64,000 nt of DNA from Pseudomonadales bacterium (GTDB lineage Bacteria > Pseudomonadota > Gammaproteobacteria > Pseudomonadales > Azotimanducaceae), in assembly GCA_012103505.1 (NCBI GenBank), contig WLWP01000005.1, forward strand, positions 1 to 64,000, given 5' to 3'. Made by a program: the position numbers and the translations under genes. This document shows, piece after piece, positions 1 through 9,336 of the stretch; the first letter of the stretch is position 1; the number at the start of each line of letters is the position of its first letter. The notes under the pieces are model-generated. The model made no database searches. It was not told where the DNA came from and saw only the letters and a program-made list of their open reading frames with translations.

Positions 1-240
1 CAATCTTTGCAGTAGTTACTGCACCATCTTGAATAGCTGCTGTATCAACCGAGTTGTCAGCCAAACCATCTGCCGTTACAGCATCGGTCGCCACTTTGTC
101 AGCAGTTACAGCATCATCCGCAATCTTTGCAGTAGTTACTGCACCATCTTGAATAGCTGCTGTATCAACCGAGTTGTCAGCCAAACCATCTGCCGTTACT
201 GCATCAGTCGCGATCTTATCTGCAGTCACCGCGTCCTCTG
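1..240. repeat. 120-bp tandem repeat in coding sequence
   Basis: Bases 1-120 and 121-240 are two copies of a 120-bp unit. The first 79 or so bases are identical and the remainder has diverged. The unit is 40 codons, so copy-number change would keep the frame. It may continue past the left edge. Confidence 0.9.
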
Positions 241-409
241 CTATCTTCTCAGTTGTGACGGCATCGTCTTCAATCTTCGATGTTGCCACCGCCCCAGCGG
301 CCAGCTTAGGAGTAGTTACCTCTCCATCCAACACTGTCGCCCAGCTATCCGTACTTACTAGAGTTAGCATCACAAAACTGAGCGCCCTCCATCCCAATAT
401 CCTTCGCAT
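1..409 (-). CDS. Exported repetitive surface protein, 5' part (runs off left edge)
   Basis: An open minus-strand frame starts at ATG 409-407 and stays open to base 1, so only the first 136 codons are here. A Shine-Dalgarno-like AGGAAG lies about 8 bp upstream. The N-terminus (MRRILGWRALSFVMLTLVST, then DSWA) looks like a signal peptide. After it come acidic repeats built on AVTTxKIAxDAVTADK, as in tail-fibre-like and adhesin-like bacterial surface proteins. The repeats form a 120-bp tandem array at DNA level. A copy of the shared palindrome lies about 45 bp upstream of the start. The repeats and signal are seen; a surface role is inferred; no domain family is certain. Confidence 0.75.
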   Translation of the reverse strand, partial: MRRILGWRALSFVMLTLVSTDSWATVLDGEVTTPKLAAGAVATSKIEDDAVTTEKIAEDAVTADKIATDAVTADGLADNSVDTAAIQDGAVTTAKIADDAVTADKVATDAVTADGLADNSVDTAAIQDGAVTTAKI

Positions 410-452
410 AATCGCTACTTCCTAAATTCCAAACTATTCGAGCACAGTAACG

Positions 453-463
453 TACATATTGTA
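453..463. promoter_or_regulatory. Shared palindromic site (TACATATTGTA)
   Basis: TACATATTGTA about 45 bp upstream of the start at 409. It lies in a longer inverted repeat, ACATAT-TGT-ATATGT (454-468). It is one of about ten related sites in this window. Confidence 0.5.
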
Positions 464-468
464 TATGT

Positions 469-1033
469 CTATTACAACTGTCCATATGTAAAAGAATGTA
501 GCTTGCCAATAGCACCCAAAATGCGTTCAGGTTTCGCTTGGGAGCCATTTTGGCCTGCGCGTCACCACGATACGAACGCTGACTTGATCCGTAGGGAGCG
601 CTTTCAGCGCGGACTTTTAACGCCTGACGAAGTGCCTACGTTGCTGCCTGTACAGTTTGCAACGCAGGCATCTCCGTCATTCGTCAATTGCAGGTTTAGC
701 CTCGGAGTGTCTATTAGATTGACATTCAGAGGCTCGAGGTTAAAACCCACTTAGCGCCATAGCGGCGGTAAAACCATGATGGAAACAATATGAAGCACCT
801 TGGAAAAGCCGCTCATGCGCGGTAGTTGCTAAGATGAACCACCAGCCATGACAAGCGCCAGGAGCACGTCACCTCGATCACAAGATACAAGAACCTGAGC
901 GTCGAATTCGCGCCACTTGACCAAAGATCCACAATTAGTTTTATTCAGGGTTCGCAACTTGAATCATCAAAATGGACTACCGTTCTGGCGTGCATCCAAA
1001 GACACGTGTCAAACTAGGGACAACGTCTAGCCT
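469..1033. other. Intergenic stretch without a supported gene
   Basis: About 560 bp between the repeat protein and the FG-GAP gene. A plus-strand open frame at 503-754 has no ribosome-binding site and no recognisable motif. It may be a relic of a mobile gene, but nothing supports a call. Confidence 0.5.
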
Positions 1034-3208
1034 CTAATCTGATAGATCAATAATCTCGAGCTCACTCAGCAAAGGCGTCAACTGAGGTGAACGAGAGTAC
1101 AACTCCGCACGCCAGGCAAGCTGAGTTCCAGCCTGATCGAACGAAATCGTTTCACCAGAACGAGCGTGGCGCCACACCCCGTCGATCGAAACATGTATCT
1201 CTACCTCAGTGCCTGCGGGCTGATCTGCCTGGTACTCCACCTGCAACTTATCCGCAGGATTGTCCAAGCTAATCACACCAGATTCATAACTTGAAGGCAT
1301 TACATCGTACCAATCCGCCAACACTTGCATCCCTTCATTTCTGAGGAAGACCACCCCATCATCAAAGGCCGCTTTAATCAAATCAATATCACCATCGTTA
1401 TCATAATCGACCGCTTTCATGGTTTGGTTGTGGTCATCTTCATCTGTCGCAAGTCTTTCTGTCACAAGACGAAAGGGTTCATCCCCACCGATACCCAAAT
1501 AATAGCTCACCCGACTTCGAAAGAAACTCTCCGCCACATCCCACCGGCCATCCTGATTAAAATCCGCTACTGCAAAACTGCCACCACCACCGGGTGCGCG
1601 GTAAGTTCTTCGATCAACACCTACAAATGGCTCTGCAGTACCGTTGTTGATGTAATAGCCGCCTGAAACATCTTCGAGAACATCCAAGTGGCCATCCGCA
1701 TTTAGATCAACCGTAATCATCGAGCACATGAATGCACCACGAGTACTGTCAGGAAATTCAAACGGTAAAACTCCTGTAACCGGATCTACCCCTACCCCTC
1801 GATCTGGATTCAAATACAACCTCAAAGGCTGATTGTTGTGACATGTGAAGATGTCATTCGCACCATTGCCATTGACATCACTGACCAAGGCACCCCGCGT
1901 ATCCGTACCAGATTCACCAAGGATAAAGCTGTGTGTGAATTCAAGCTCACTAAGATCACCTCCCGAACCCAACGGATTAAGGTGCACACGATCCATTAAG
2001 CCTTCGATGTTCGCAGAGACAAAATCCACAAACCCATCACCATCCAAATCCCCAGCGGTTAAGTCAAAGGTGGACTTTCGTTCAATACCGATGTTGTATT
2101 CCGTATCCCACGTTTCACCCCAATAGAACCGTCCAAACTGAGAGGGCGGAAACGGAATAACATCCCAGTGCGTCTCCCGGTGAAACAGGTTGATGAGATT
2201 CTTGCCCGCAAGCCCACGGTTACCTGACAGAATGTCTAAGAACCCATCGTTGTTCACATCTGCAAGCTCTACATCATGCGCGAAATCCGAGTTTGTCACA
2301 GTCACCTCAGCAATCGCATCGCTGTTGTGCGCACTCGTGGTTAAACGCGTAAACACACTCGGTTCAGGATCATCCGCAGCATTGGGTCGATTAAAATAAA
2401 GCCGGTTATTGAAATGTTGGAATGCAGCCGCACTCGTCGCCACATCCAAATGACCATCCCGATCAAAATCTGCCATCTCAACATCATGCACAAATTCAAA
2501 ATCCAAACTCAACGCCTCACCATCCACCTCTGCAAACGGCGTTGCAGTACCGTTGTTTCGGTGCAACTTGATGAAGTGGCCCGCATTACCATAAACCACA
2601 TCGATATCACCATCGTGGTCAATGTCTCCTGTTGCCACCGCTATCGACTCATCATCAAACCCCTCACCCGTCGTCATCACGATTGGCACAACGGCAGACC
2701 AATCTTCTGTTTTGGGATGTAAGTAGACATGATTCGGCGCACCCTCCGCCGCATTTCGACGTCCTGTGTTTGCAACAGTGACGTCTAAATAACCATCACC
2801 ATCAAAATCCGCCACCTCAATTCCGTAGCTGTGTAAAGTTTCCTGACCGAGAGCAATCTCATCCACAAAAGGCACAGCTTCACCCGTGTTCAAGTAGATT
2901 CTGTTCAGTGCACCTTCTAACTCAGCCTTATCAGTACTGTTGGCCACCAACACATCTAACAAACCATCCCAGTTGATATCTGCCACTGTCAAATCAGTGC
3001 TGTCATCGAACTCGTCACCGATCGGGATAGGCAGGGTATTTACAAACGGCGTCGCGCTGCCATCATTTAGATACAGCCAATTAGTCTGCGTCCATGTCTC
3101 ATCTGGGGAAGGCAATTCATCAGACAAAATCGGCGCGGCGTTTGCCACTAATAAATCGAGTTTGCCATCGTCGTTGATGTCGGCGAGCGCTGCAATGCTG
3201 ATTAACAC
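1034..3208 (-). CDS. FG-GAP/VCBS-repeat protein, probably the 3' part of a broken gene
   Basis: 724 codons from a GTG at 3208. The whole length is FG-GAP (integrin-type beta-propeller) repeats with calcium-binding motifs such as DINDDGKLDLL, DFDGDGYLD, DIDHDGDIDV, DLDGDGFVDF and DLNADGHLD, repeated every 50-60 residues. Such proteins are exported, but this frame has no signal peptide of its own. It overlaps the end of the upstream lipoprotein frame by 7 bp. An in-frame TAG lies just upstream of the GTG. The best reading is that it was the C-terminal half of the same polypeptide, separated by a frame break and a small deletion. An independently translated second gene is possible but less likely. 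Confidence 0.75.
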   Translation of the reverse strand: MLISIAALADINDDGKLDLLVANAAPILSDELPSPDETWTQTNWLYLNDGSATPFVNTLPIPIGDEFDDSTDLTVADINWDGLLDVLVANSTDKAELEGALNRIYLNTGEAVPFVDEIALGQETLHSYGIEVADFDGDGYLDVTVANTGRRNAAEGAPNHVYLHPKTEDWSAVVPIVMTTGEGFDDESIAVATGDIDHDGDIDVVYGNAGHFIKLHRNNGTATPFAEVDGEALSLDFEFVHDVEMADFDRDGHLDVATSAAAFQHFNNRLYFNRPNAADDPEPSVFTRLTTSAHNSDAIAEVTVTNSDFAHDVELADVNNDGFLDILSGNRGLAGKNLINLFHRETHWDVIPFPPSQFGRFYWGETWDTEYNIGIERKSTFDLTAGDLDGDGFVDFVSANIEGLMDRVHLNPLGSGGDLSELEFTHSFILGESGTDTRGALVSDVNGNGANDIFTCHNNQPLRLYLNPDRGVGVDPVTGVLPFEFPDSTRGAFMCSMITVDLNADGHLDVLEDVSGGYYINNGTAEPFVGVDRRTYRAPGGGGSFAVADFNQDGRWDVAESFFRSRVSYYLGIGGDEPFRLVTERLATDEDDHNQTMKAVDYDNDGDIDLIKAAFDDGVVFLRNEGMQVLADWYDVMPSSYESGVISLDNPADKLQVEYQADQPAGTEVEIHVSIDGVWRHARSGETISFDQAGTQLAWRAELYSRSPQLTPLLSELEIIDLSD

Positions 3209-5976
3209 CGTGAGCTGAGTCTACGGTCGGCGTCGTGCCATCGGTGGTATAAAAAGACCGGTACACCAACACCAGCATCTAACGCGATTTGTTGAGGTAC
3301 ACCATAGCTTCCCCCCGTAGGCGATACCTCTGTGACAGGTACCTCCCCATCGATGGTGAGATTAAACTGAACGACTTCCGATTCATTACCCGCTTCATCA
3401 GCGGCCTGTAGCACAATCGTTGTACTGCCACTAAAGTCGGTCTGTGGATGAATGTGTACATCATTTCCATTGGGTCGACTCAGCGCATAGTTTGCACTAC
3501 CCGCATCATCCATCCCCAAACTCACACCAAACCCTGCAGGTATTTGAGCGAAGTTCGCAATTCTAAATTGTAGGTTTTCACTCCAATCATCCTGCGCCAG
3601 TGTATTGAGTTCTGGCACAATCACATGCTCGGAGCCATCGTGCACGTTCTGATTCAATCCAAGAACAATATCCGGGTGTGCCGCCAATACTGGTGCGGTT
3701 GTATCTCGCACTGTTAGTAGATAGCTCGCAGCTGCGCCCAGATAAATCTCATCTTCTGCTTTACTCGCACTAACAGTCGCGGTTCCGACTCCGTTGATCG
3801 TTACCTGCCCCGCATGCACGGTTGCGACTGCCGTATCATCGCTCGCATACTGAATTGCCCCTGAGCCCTGTCCTCCACTTGCAGTCTCGGTGAAAGGCTC
3901 TGCGCCAAAGGACCGATCGACGGACTCAAGAGCAAACCCAAATCCTGACTGTGTTCGTTTAACAACGCGTACCGTTCGTACTTTGTCTTGAGCCTCATTA
4001 CCAAACTGATCCGCTACTGAATAACTGAGTAGATAAGTGCCGAGCGTCTCAGTGTCTACGACACCATTCACCTCAATGGCACCACTCACATCACCGTCCA
4101 ATTCATCCAAGGCACTCGCGCCAGGATCAACAAAACCATCCCCCAGCTCGATTTCCATCTCGGCCTCACCGATCAACGTGATCACGGGCGCAACATCATC
4201 AATGACGTAGTGCTCTGCCTGCACCACACTCGCATTACCCGATCCGTCGATGGCCACAAATCTCAATGTCGCAGTCCCTGCAATCGCGATCGGACACAAA
4301 TACCGAAGTGAACTCAATGTCGGCTCTTGGCCATCCGTCGTATAATAGACCACTGCATCCGCATCAGTCGTCATCGTCACCTGTAAGTCTGGCCCATAGG
4401 TACCGCCCTCAGGACTCGCCACAGCCTCTGGTGCCGTTGTATCTACTACCTCCACTGTGCGCGATGCTTCGGCAACATTACCTCCCGAATCACTCACCCG
4501 GAACACCAATGTATAGGTACCTAACTCCTCTGTATCAACAACCCCCGTGACCACAAGGTCTGATGTCACATCGCCATCCCGATCATCGGATGCCGTCGCA
4601 CCTGCATCGACATAAGAGACCCCGCGCTCCATGGTGATTTCGCTTCCACCCAGGAGCGTAATCGTCGGTGCCACACCATCGGCTGGGAGTACAACGTTCA
4701 CCGTCCGTGAGATCTCGGTAGCGGCATTGCCGGCGTTGTCTGACGCTTCGTAAGTCAGCGTGTAGGCGCCGAGGGCTTGGCTGTCCACCACACCACGCAC
4801 CACAACACCCACCAAGCCATCCACGTCATCTAGCCCCTCGGCTCCCGGATCCGCAAACGGCGTACCTACAACGAGGTTCACAGGGTTCGGCCCTAATAAA
4901 GTCAGTTCAGGTGGACTTGTATCCTCTTCAGTCACAGTCAGCAAATGTTCTACCACCACATCTCCTGCCGTGGCTGTGATTGTCACCACACCCGCCTCAT
5001 GTGCTCGAACTACACCCGCATCCACGCTGGCCACTAAGGGTGCGCTACTCGCCCAGACCACTGAATCGCTAGCATTCGAAGGCGACACCATGGCTTGTAG
5101 CGTAACCTCATTCCCCACCGTCACTCGCTCAGATCCCACAATCTCAACCCCGGTCACACTGATCGTGTTATCTGTGCCTGTACCTAAGGCACTTGCCACC
5201 TGCGGGCCGTCCTCACCGCGTGCATTCGCTGCTGCCTCACTCTGACCCTCGGTAAAATCTACCAAGCCCTGGTTAATCGCTTCCGTATCCAAGCCATCTC
5301 CATCTAACTCAGAAGTCAGCATTGCGACGAAGGCATTGCCGTCTGCACTTGCATCCATCTGCATCTGTGAGAGCACGGCTAAGATCAAGCCATATTGACC
5401 ACTGGCATCATCACTCGCCTCTACCTCATTGAGATCTGTTGGTTCTGCAGTCGTAATATCAACACCATCCAGACCTAGCTGGTCTGCAAGCTCAGCGTTC
5501 GTACCATCAGCTCCAAGCGCACGACTTAGATCATCACCCGCTAGATGTGCTGCCAAGTGCGTGACGAGCGAGACCACATACGCCCCATCCGCTACCACCT
5601 CAACGACCGCACGCATTCCGTCAGGCGCTACCGTCAGATCGATACCCAGGGTCGCCTCATCGTTATATACCCCACCTGAACACTCGATCAGACCTGCACC
5701 CGTAAAAGTCACCCCACTAAAGGTCACACGCCCTGCATCAGAGGTGTTAGTAGCAACTGGCGCAGGTAGCAGAGCTACATCCGTGATCGATCCCAATTCA
5801 TACAAACTACACTGAGCACCGTCAACTGGGGCCATCGCGAACAGTCCGCCCACGTTATGAGTTGCCGGAGGTGCTGGTGGTACAACCCCAACACCGCCAC
5901 TTCCGCTACTGCTTCCACCACCGCCGCAGCCCGACAACAACACCAACACCAATACAAACAGAATTAGGCGTAACAT
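3202..5976 (-). CDS. Surface lipoprotein with Ig-like domains, 5' part of a broken gene
   Basis: 924 codons. The N-terminus is a lipoprotein signal with lipobox LSGC (about residue 17) followed by a Gly/Ser linker. A Big_2-like domain (around 280-350) and several DUF5011/HYR-type Ig-like modules follow, with the recurrent pattern GVVDTETLGTYLLSYSV. Two chitobiase/hexosaminidase C-terminal-like modules (YTTDGQEPT) are also present, the second at the very end. That second module goes out of frame at a TTTTT run near 3254: the +1 frame reads FYTTDGTTPTVDS, whereas this frame ends in unrelated residues. FG-GAP repeats follow in the third frame (1034-3208). Likely an outer-surface adhesin or binding protein. 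A copy of the shared palindrome sits 75 bp upstream. Confidence 0.8.
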   Translation of the reverse strand: MLRLILFVLVLVLLSGCGGGGSSSGSGGVGVVPPAPPATHNVGGLFAMAPVDGAQCSLYELGSITDVALLPAPVATNTSDAGRVTFSGVTFTGAGLIECSGGVYNDEATLGIDLTVAPDGMRAVVEVVADGAYVVSLVTHLAAHLAGDDLSRALGADGTNAELADQLGLDGVDITTAEPTDLNEVEASDDASGQYGLILAVLSQMQMDASADGNAFVAMLTSELDGDGLDTEAINQGLVDFTEGQSEAAANARGEDGPQVASALGTGTDNTISVTGVEIVGSERVTVGNEVTLQAMVSPSNASDSVVWASSAPLVASVDAGVVRAHEAGVVTITATAGDVVVEHLLTVTEEDTSPPELTLLGPNPVNLVVGTPFADPGAEGLDDVDGLVGVVVRGVVDSQALGAYTLTYEASDNAGNAATEISRTVNVVLPADGVAPTITLLGGSEITMERGVSYVDAGATASDDRDGDVTSDLVVTGVVDTEELGTYTLVFRVSDSGGNVAEASRTVEVVDTTAPEAVASPEGGTYGPDLQVTMTTDADAVVYYTTDGQEPTLSSLRYLCPIAIAGTATLRFVAIDGSGNASVVQAEHYVIDDVAPVITLIGEAEMEIELGDGFVDPGASALDELDGDVSGAIEVNGVVDTETLGTYLLSYSVADQFGNEAQDKVRTVRVVKRTQSGFGFALESVDRSFGAEPFTETASGGQGSGAIQYASDDTAVATVHAGQVTINGVGTATVSASKAEDEIYLGAAASYLLTVRDTTAPVLAAHPDIVLGLNQNVHDGSEHVIVPELNTLAQDDWSENLQFRIANFAQIPAGFGVSLGMDDAGSANYALSRPNGNDVHIHPQTDFSGSTTIVLQAADEAGNESEVVQFNLTIDGEVPVTEVSPTGGSYGVPQQIALDAGVGVPVFLYHRWHDADRRLSSRC

Positions 5977-6049
5977 AGATACTCATCCTCAACCCAAACT
6001 TACTTCCACAGATCTCGCGGAATCCTCGGGTAGAGTATCATCGTCAAAC

Positions 6050-6060
6050 AACATAATGTA
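6050..6060. promoter_or_regulatory. Shared palindromic site (ACATAATGTA)
   Basis: ACATAATGTA, with the ACATaATGT palindrome at its core, 75 bp upstream of the lipoprotein start at 5976. Same family as the site at 453. Confidence 0.45.
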
Positions 6061-6223
6061 ATGTCAAATTGAAATTTGGTTATGAAAAATCAATTGAGGT
6101 GCCCATCTGAAGGGTGGCTCCAGATACAACAGAATCAGGATCGGAGTACAAGGTTAAACTAGGAAACTGTGAATCACCATCGAAGCCCAAACTGTCTATC
6201 ACTCAACCATTGGGCACGCACAC

Positions 6224-6574
6224 TTAATGTGGAACAAATCTCTGCTCGACCATTTCGATAATGACGCTGTTCACCTTAGCCTTCCGAGCCAATTCCGCCG
6301 CCACATTTGCCGCATCATTCGCACTCAGTACTAAAGTGTCTAGGTGTGGAAAGGTAGCTTTGATTGTATATGAGTGCAATGTAATCAGATCTTCCGTCCA
6401 CTCAGCGCCTTCATTCAATTTTACGATCACATCTCCGGTAACAATCGCCGGCTGTTGGGTTCTTACATTGAACGCAAGTGCGTAGCCACGCGATTCTGAT
6501 GTCCGTACTTCGGTGGGTTCTCCTTGGGGTATGAAAATATCATACCCCAAGTTCTCCAAGCGCATGGACCACAT
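6224..6574 (-). pseudogene. 3' fragment of an unidentified gene next to an IS
   Basis: 116 codons with even codon use and a plausible fold pattern (GDVIVKLNEGAEW, then alternating hydrophobic residues), but no signal peptide or clear ribosome-binding site. The 5' side ends about 15-30 bp from the presumed left end of the IS element at 6.59 kb, so this is probably the C-terminal remainder of a gene cut by that insertion. The VIVKL-type stretch resembles protease propeptides, but I do not assign a family. Confidence 0.4.
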
Positions 6575-6663
6575 CTTCGGATCAGTCTGTAACTATCCCT
6601 TAAATTAGGTTCATATCTGTTTGGAGTTCTCCGTCGTAAACTGACGATGAAGGAGAACGACAA

Positions 6664-6930
6664 ATGAAGAAATCGCGCTACAACGAGACACAGATCATCA
6701 AAGTGCTGAAGGAAGTCGAAGGTGGCCGCCAGGTCAAAGACGTGTGCCGAGAATACGAGATCTCAGAAGGCACCTACTACAACTGGAAGTCCAAGTATGG
6801 CGGTATGGAAACCGCTGATGTCAGGCGACTGAAAACGCTCGAGGAAGAGAACAGGAAGCTTAAACAGATGTACGCCGAGCTAAGTCTGGATCACAAGATT
6901 TTGAAGGACGTCATTGAAAAAAAGGTCTAA
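6664..6930 (+). CDS. IS3-family transposase OrfA
   Basis: 88 codons. HTH_8-type DNA-binding domain (YNETQIIKVLKEVEGG, then VCREYEISEGTYYNWKSKYG), followed by a leucine-rich coiled coil (LKTLEEENRKLKQMYAELSL). It is preceded by GAAGGAG about 10 bp upstream of the ATG. It ends at GAAAAAAAGG, a classic -1 slippery sequence; the -1 frame leads into OrfB. Intact. Confidence 0.92.
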   Translation: MKKSRYNETQIIKVLKEVEGGRQVKDVCREYEISEGTYYNWKSKYGGMETADVRRLKTLEEENRKLKQMYAELSLDHKILKDVIEKKV

Positions 6931-7763
6931 GCGCAACTGTGCGCAGAGACCTGGTGAACTACGTGAAAGCTGAGCATGACGTCAGTACGAGACGTGCCTG
7001 CCGTGTAGTTGGCATCAGTACATCAGTTTATCGATATCAGCCCGATGCAACACGGGATGATGAAGTCATCCAAGCGTTGACTCAAGCAGTGGATCAGTAC
7101 CCGGCTTATGGCTTTCCCAAGCTTTACAAGATCCTGCGGCGCTGGGGGGTATCGGTTTAACCACAAACGGGTACATCGCGTGTATTGATTGCTAAAGCTA
7201 AACAAACGGCGTCGAGGCAGGAAGCGACTACCGAACAGAGCACCCGTATCACTTCAGCAGCCGGTTGCTCAGAACCAATATTGGTCTATCGACTTTATGA
7301 GTGATGCTTTGTTTAACAGTCACCGCTTCAGGACGTTCAATGTAGTCGATGACTTTAATCGAGAGGCACTGGCGATCGAGATCGATCTAAATCTGCCAGG
7401 GCCACGCATAGTCCGTGTGCTGGAGTGGATCGCTGCTTGGCGAGGCTATCCTGACAAGATACGGATGGACAATGGGCCGGAGTTTATCTCTATGACGATG
7501 GCGACTTGGGCTGAAGACCATGGTGTTGAGCTCGAGTTTATCCAACCAGGCAAACCCACTCAGAACTCGTATGTTGAGCGCTTCAATCGGACTTATCGAG
7601 ACGAAGTGCTGAACATGTACGTGTTCAAAAATCTCACTGAGGTCCGTGATATCACGGACAGGTGGGTTAAAGAGTACAACGAAGAGAGGCCACATGATGC
7701 ATTGGAGGTGACCTTACCCCCAGAACTAACCCACTCGTTAGATGGGTAAAGTGATTGTAAGGC

Positions 7764-8561
7764 TCAAGCCGCCCGCTCCGCAAATAAGCGGGGCGGCACT
7801 CGGCCAAGCGAACTGTGTGGCTTCTCTTCGTTGTAATGTTTACGCCATGAATCGATCTCTTGGCGTGCTTCTTCAAGATCTCTGAACCAATGCATATCGA
7901 GACAGTATTCTCTGAACTTGCCGTTGAAAGATTCAACGAAGGGGTTCTGAGTTGGTTTGCCTGGTTGAATGAATTGCAACTTGATGCCGCATTTTTTTGC
8001 CCAGAAAAACATCGCCTAGCTCGTCAGTTCCGGACCGTTGTCGCATACGATCTTCTCCGGTAGTCGCCCCAACGTATCCATGAAACGCACCATGCGTGCA
8101 CCTGAGATCGAGGCATCGACCAACTGGCCGACACACTCTCGAGTGAAGCCATCGATGATGTTGAACACGCGGAAACGACAACCAGTCGCCAACTGATCAC
8201 TGACAAAATCAATCGACCAACGTTCGTTTTGCTGAACCGGCACAGCGGCAGGCACACGCTGCCTGATCAGCTTTTTACGCTTCTTCCGGCGCACCTGAAG
8301 CCCTTCTTCCGAGTAAATCCGGTAGGTGCGCTTAGGATTCTTCACCAGCCCTTCAAGCTTCAGCATGTCGTGCAGTGTTGGGTAACCGTAGCGTGGATAC
8401 TGCTCCGCCAACGCCTGCAACCGAGTCCGCAACTCGCTGTCGTCCGAACCATGAGGTCGATACCTCACCGTTGAACGAGATACACCAATGAGCCTGCAGC
8501 CTTGGCGTTCTGATCGCATACCCTGATCTACCCAGAACTGCACAACACAACGCCGCAGGCT
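7764..8561 (-). pseudogene. IS3-family transposase OrfB of inner IS, broken
   Basis: Integrase core with WSIDFVSD (about 8220), CDNGPEL (about 8030) and QNPFVESFNGKFREYCLD (about 7925). An in-frame TAG at 8016-8018 splits the protein between GPELTS and AMFFWAKK; it probably replaced a lysine codon. The beginning is also out of frame. The -1 frame from the A7 slippery site (near 8570) gives VVKPAA and then loses register, while the remaining frame gives RRCVVQFWVDQGM. The C-terminus (RPHSSLGRVPPRLFAERAA-like) ends at 7764, inside the terminal repeat region. Confidence 0.85.
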
Positions 8562-8828
8562 TCACCACTTTTTTTGTAGCGCAGCTTCCAAGGCAGCTTT
8601 GTCCAACATCGTCTCGGCGAGTAACTTTTTCAGCTTAGCATTCTCACCCTCCAGTTCCCGGAGTCGTTTTGCATCTGAGACTTCCATATCCCCAAACTTC
8701 GACTTCCAATTATACAAAGTGCCTTCGGCGAACCCGTGTCGCCTGGCCAGATCGGCTGCGGAAACTCCGCCTTCGTGTTCGTTCAAGATCGCGATGATCT
8801 GTTCATCAGTGAATCGTTTTCTCTTCAT
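8562..8828 (-). CDS. IS3-family transposase OrfA of inner IS
   Basis: The start is taken at MKRKRFTDEQIIAILNEHE (ATG at 8828), preceded by GGGAGG; the open frame extends to 8876. HTH_8 domain with GVSAADLARRHGFAEGTLY, then a leucine-rich segment (LRELEGENAKLKKLLAE). It ends in QKKW at an A7-G tract suited to programmed -1 frameshifting into orfB. Intact. Confidence 0.9.
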   Translation of the reverse strand: MKRKRFTDEQIIAILNEHEGGVSAADLARRHGFAEGTLYNWKSKFGDMEVSDAKRLRELEGENAKLKKLLAETMLDKAALEAALQKKW

Positions 8829-8958
8829 CTGGGACCTCCCAAGGTCTACTTTATCGGGAAATCCCATCTCACTCATGGCTTAGTTTTTGGGGGTAAGGTC
8901 AGAGGGCCTCACACCCATCGAATATCTGAACAAAGGTGTTGTTGCTAATCGTCGTTAA

Positions 8959-9289
8959 GACTCCATGTCCATCAAAGATAGATGGACACAAATACCGAAC
9001 CACTGAGTAGGTTAAGCGTAGATCAAGTAGAGATTGAAGTGATGGGTTCGGCGCGTCTCAACGGATAGAGGGTTCATCTGGCAAACAACTGTTTGTGTTT
9101 CACCCACAGCCCAGAGAGCGCAATAAAGTATGGTGGCGTGACACATCTATAAGACTTACGACTCCCTAAACGCAGATCCGTGCACGATTCTGCAAACGCT
9201 ACAAAAGCCCGAAGGAAATATGTGATTAGACAGACTCTAAAGTTCAGGACGCTGTAAAAACAGCACCCTAGACTCAATTCTACCAAAAA
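8959..9289. other. Intergenic stretch downstream of the outer IS
   Basis: No gene supported. It contains the 8-bp inverted repeat at 8966-8988. A 16-bp stretch, GGACACAAATACCGAA (about 8984-8999), also occurs inside the lipoprotein gene near 4290. The minus frame there reads SVVRYLCPSIFDG, compared with SSLRYLCPIAIAG in the lipoprotein, so it may be a relic of a related gene. Confidence 0.45.
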
Positions 9290-9331
9290 GTGAAAAGTGC
9301 CCATCGTCCCATTACAGTCCGATGGGCATTT
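9290..9331 (-). terminator. Rho-independent terminator of the adhesin operon
   Basis: Read on the minus strand, the stem TGCCCATCG (9328-9320) pairs with CGATGGGCA (9306-9298) around a loop of 13 bases. TTTTCACTTTTT follows. It lies 6-9 bp past the adhesin stop codon. Confidence 0.85.
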
Positions 9332-9336
9332 TACTG

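Larger units (their letters stand above)
7709..8901 (-). mobile_element. Complete IS3-family element with terminal repeats and target duplication
   Basis: 1,193 bp bounded by inverted repeats that begin TGACCTTACCCCCA. The 7709 end continues GAACTAACCC and the 8901 end (minus strand) continues AAACTAAGCC. It is flanked by the direct repeat GAGG at 7705-7708 and 8902-8905, a 4-bp target duplication. It encodes orfA and orfB on the minus strand and sits inside the orfB of the outer IS, in the opposite orientation. Ends and duplication are read directly. Confidence 0.9.
6931..8958 (+). pseudogene. IS3-family transposase OrfB (rve integrase), broken
   Basis: DDE integrase core: WSIDF(M)SD around 7289 (first D), RMDNGPEFIS around 7465 (second D) and a downstream E in the NSYVERFNRTYRDE region. 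There are three separate defects. An extra G in the run at 7144-7149 shifts the frame (the expected RRWGYRFNHKRVHRVY is read in the other frame). A TGA follows at 7186-7188. The second IS then interrupts the gene after 7708. The apparent C-terminus VTLPPELTHSLDG (to 7749) is translated from the inserted IS end. The true C-terminus resumes at 8906. Not functional as read. Confidence 0.85.
6589..8988 (+). mobile_element. IS3-family element (outer), interrupted by a second IS
   Basis: Carries orfA (6664-6930) and orfB (about 6931-8958) in the usual overlapping arrangement, with a slippery A7-G tract at 6917-6924. A complete second IS (7709-8901) splits orfB near its C-terminus. Removing that IS with one GAGG copy restores the frame HDALEGLTPIEYLN through to a stop at 8956-8958. 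The left end may be TGTAACTATCCC (6592 on), but I could not find the matching right end. A perfect 8-bp inverted repeat (TGTCCATC...GATGGACA, 8966-8988) lies just after orfB. Outer boundaries are approximate. Confidence 0.75.

Noticed and set aside
29..361. Cysteine-rich plus-strand frame
   Set aside because: It is the antisense of the AVTxxKIA repeats; its own repeats are a shadow of the minus-strand gene.
503..754. Open frame of 83 codons on the plus strand
   Set aside because: No ribosome-binding site, no recognisable motif, overlaps the opposite-strand upstream region of the repeat gene; could be a relic but cannot be supported.
8966..8988. Perfect 8-bp inverted repeat after the outer orfB as a terminator or IS end
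   Set aside because: No T tract follows and no matching left end was found, so I left it as an observation only.
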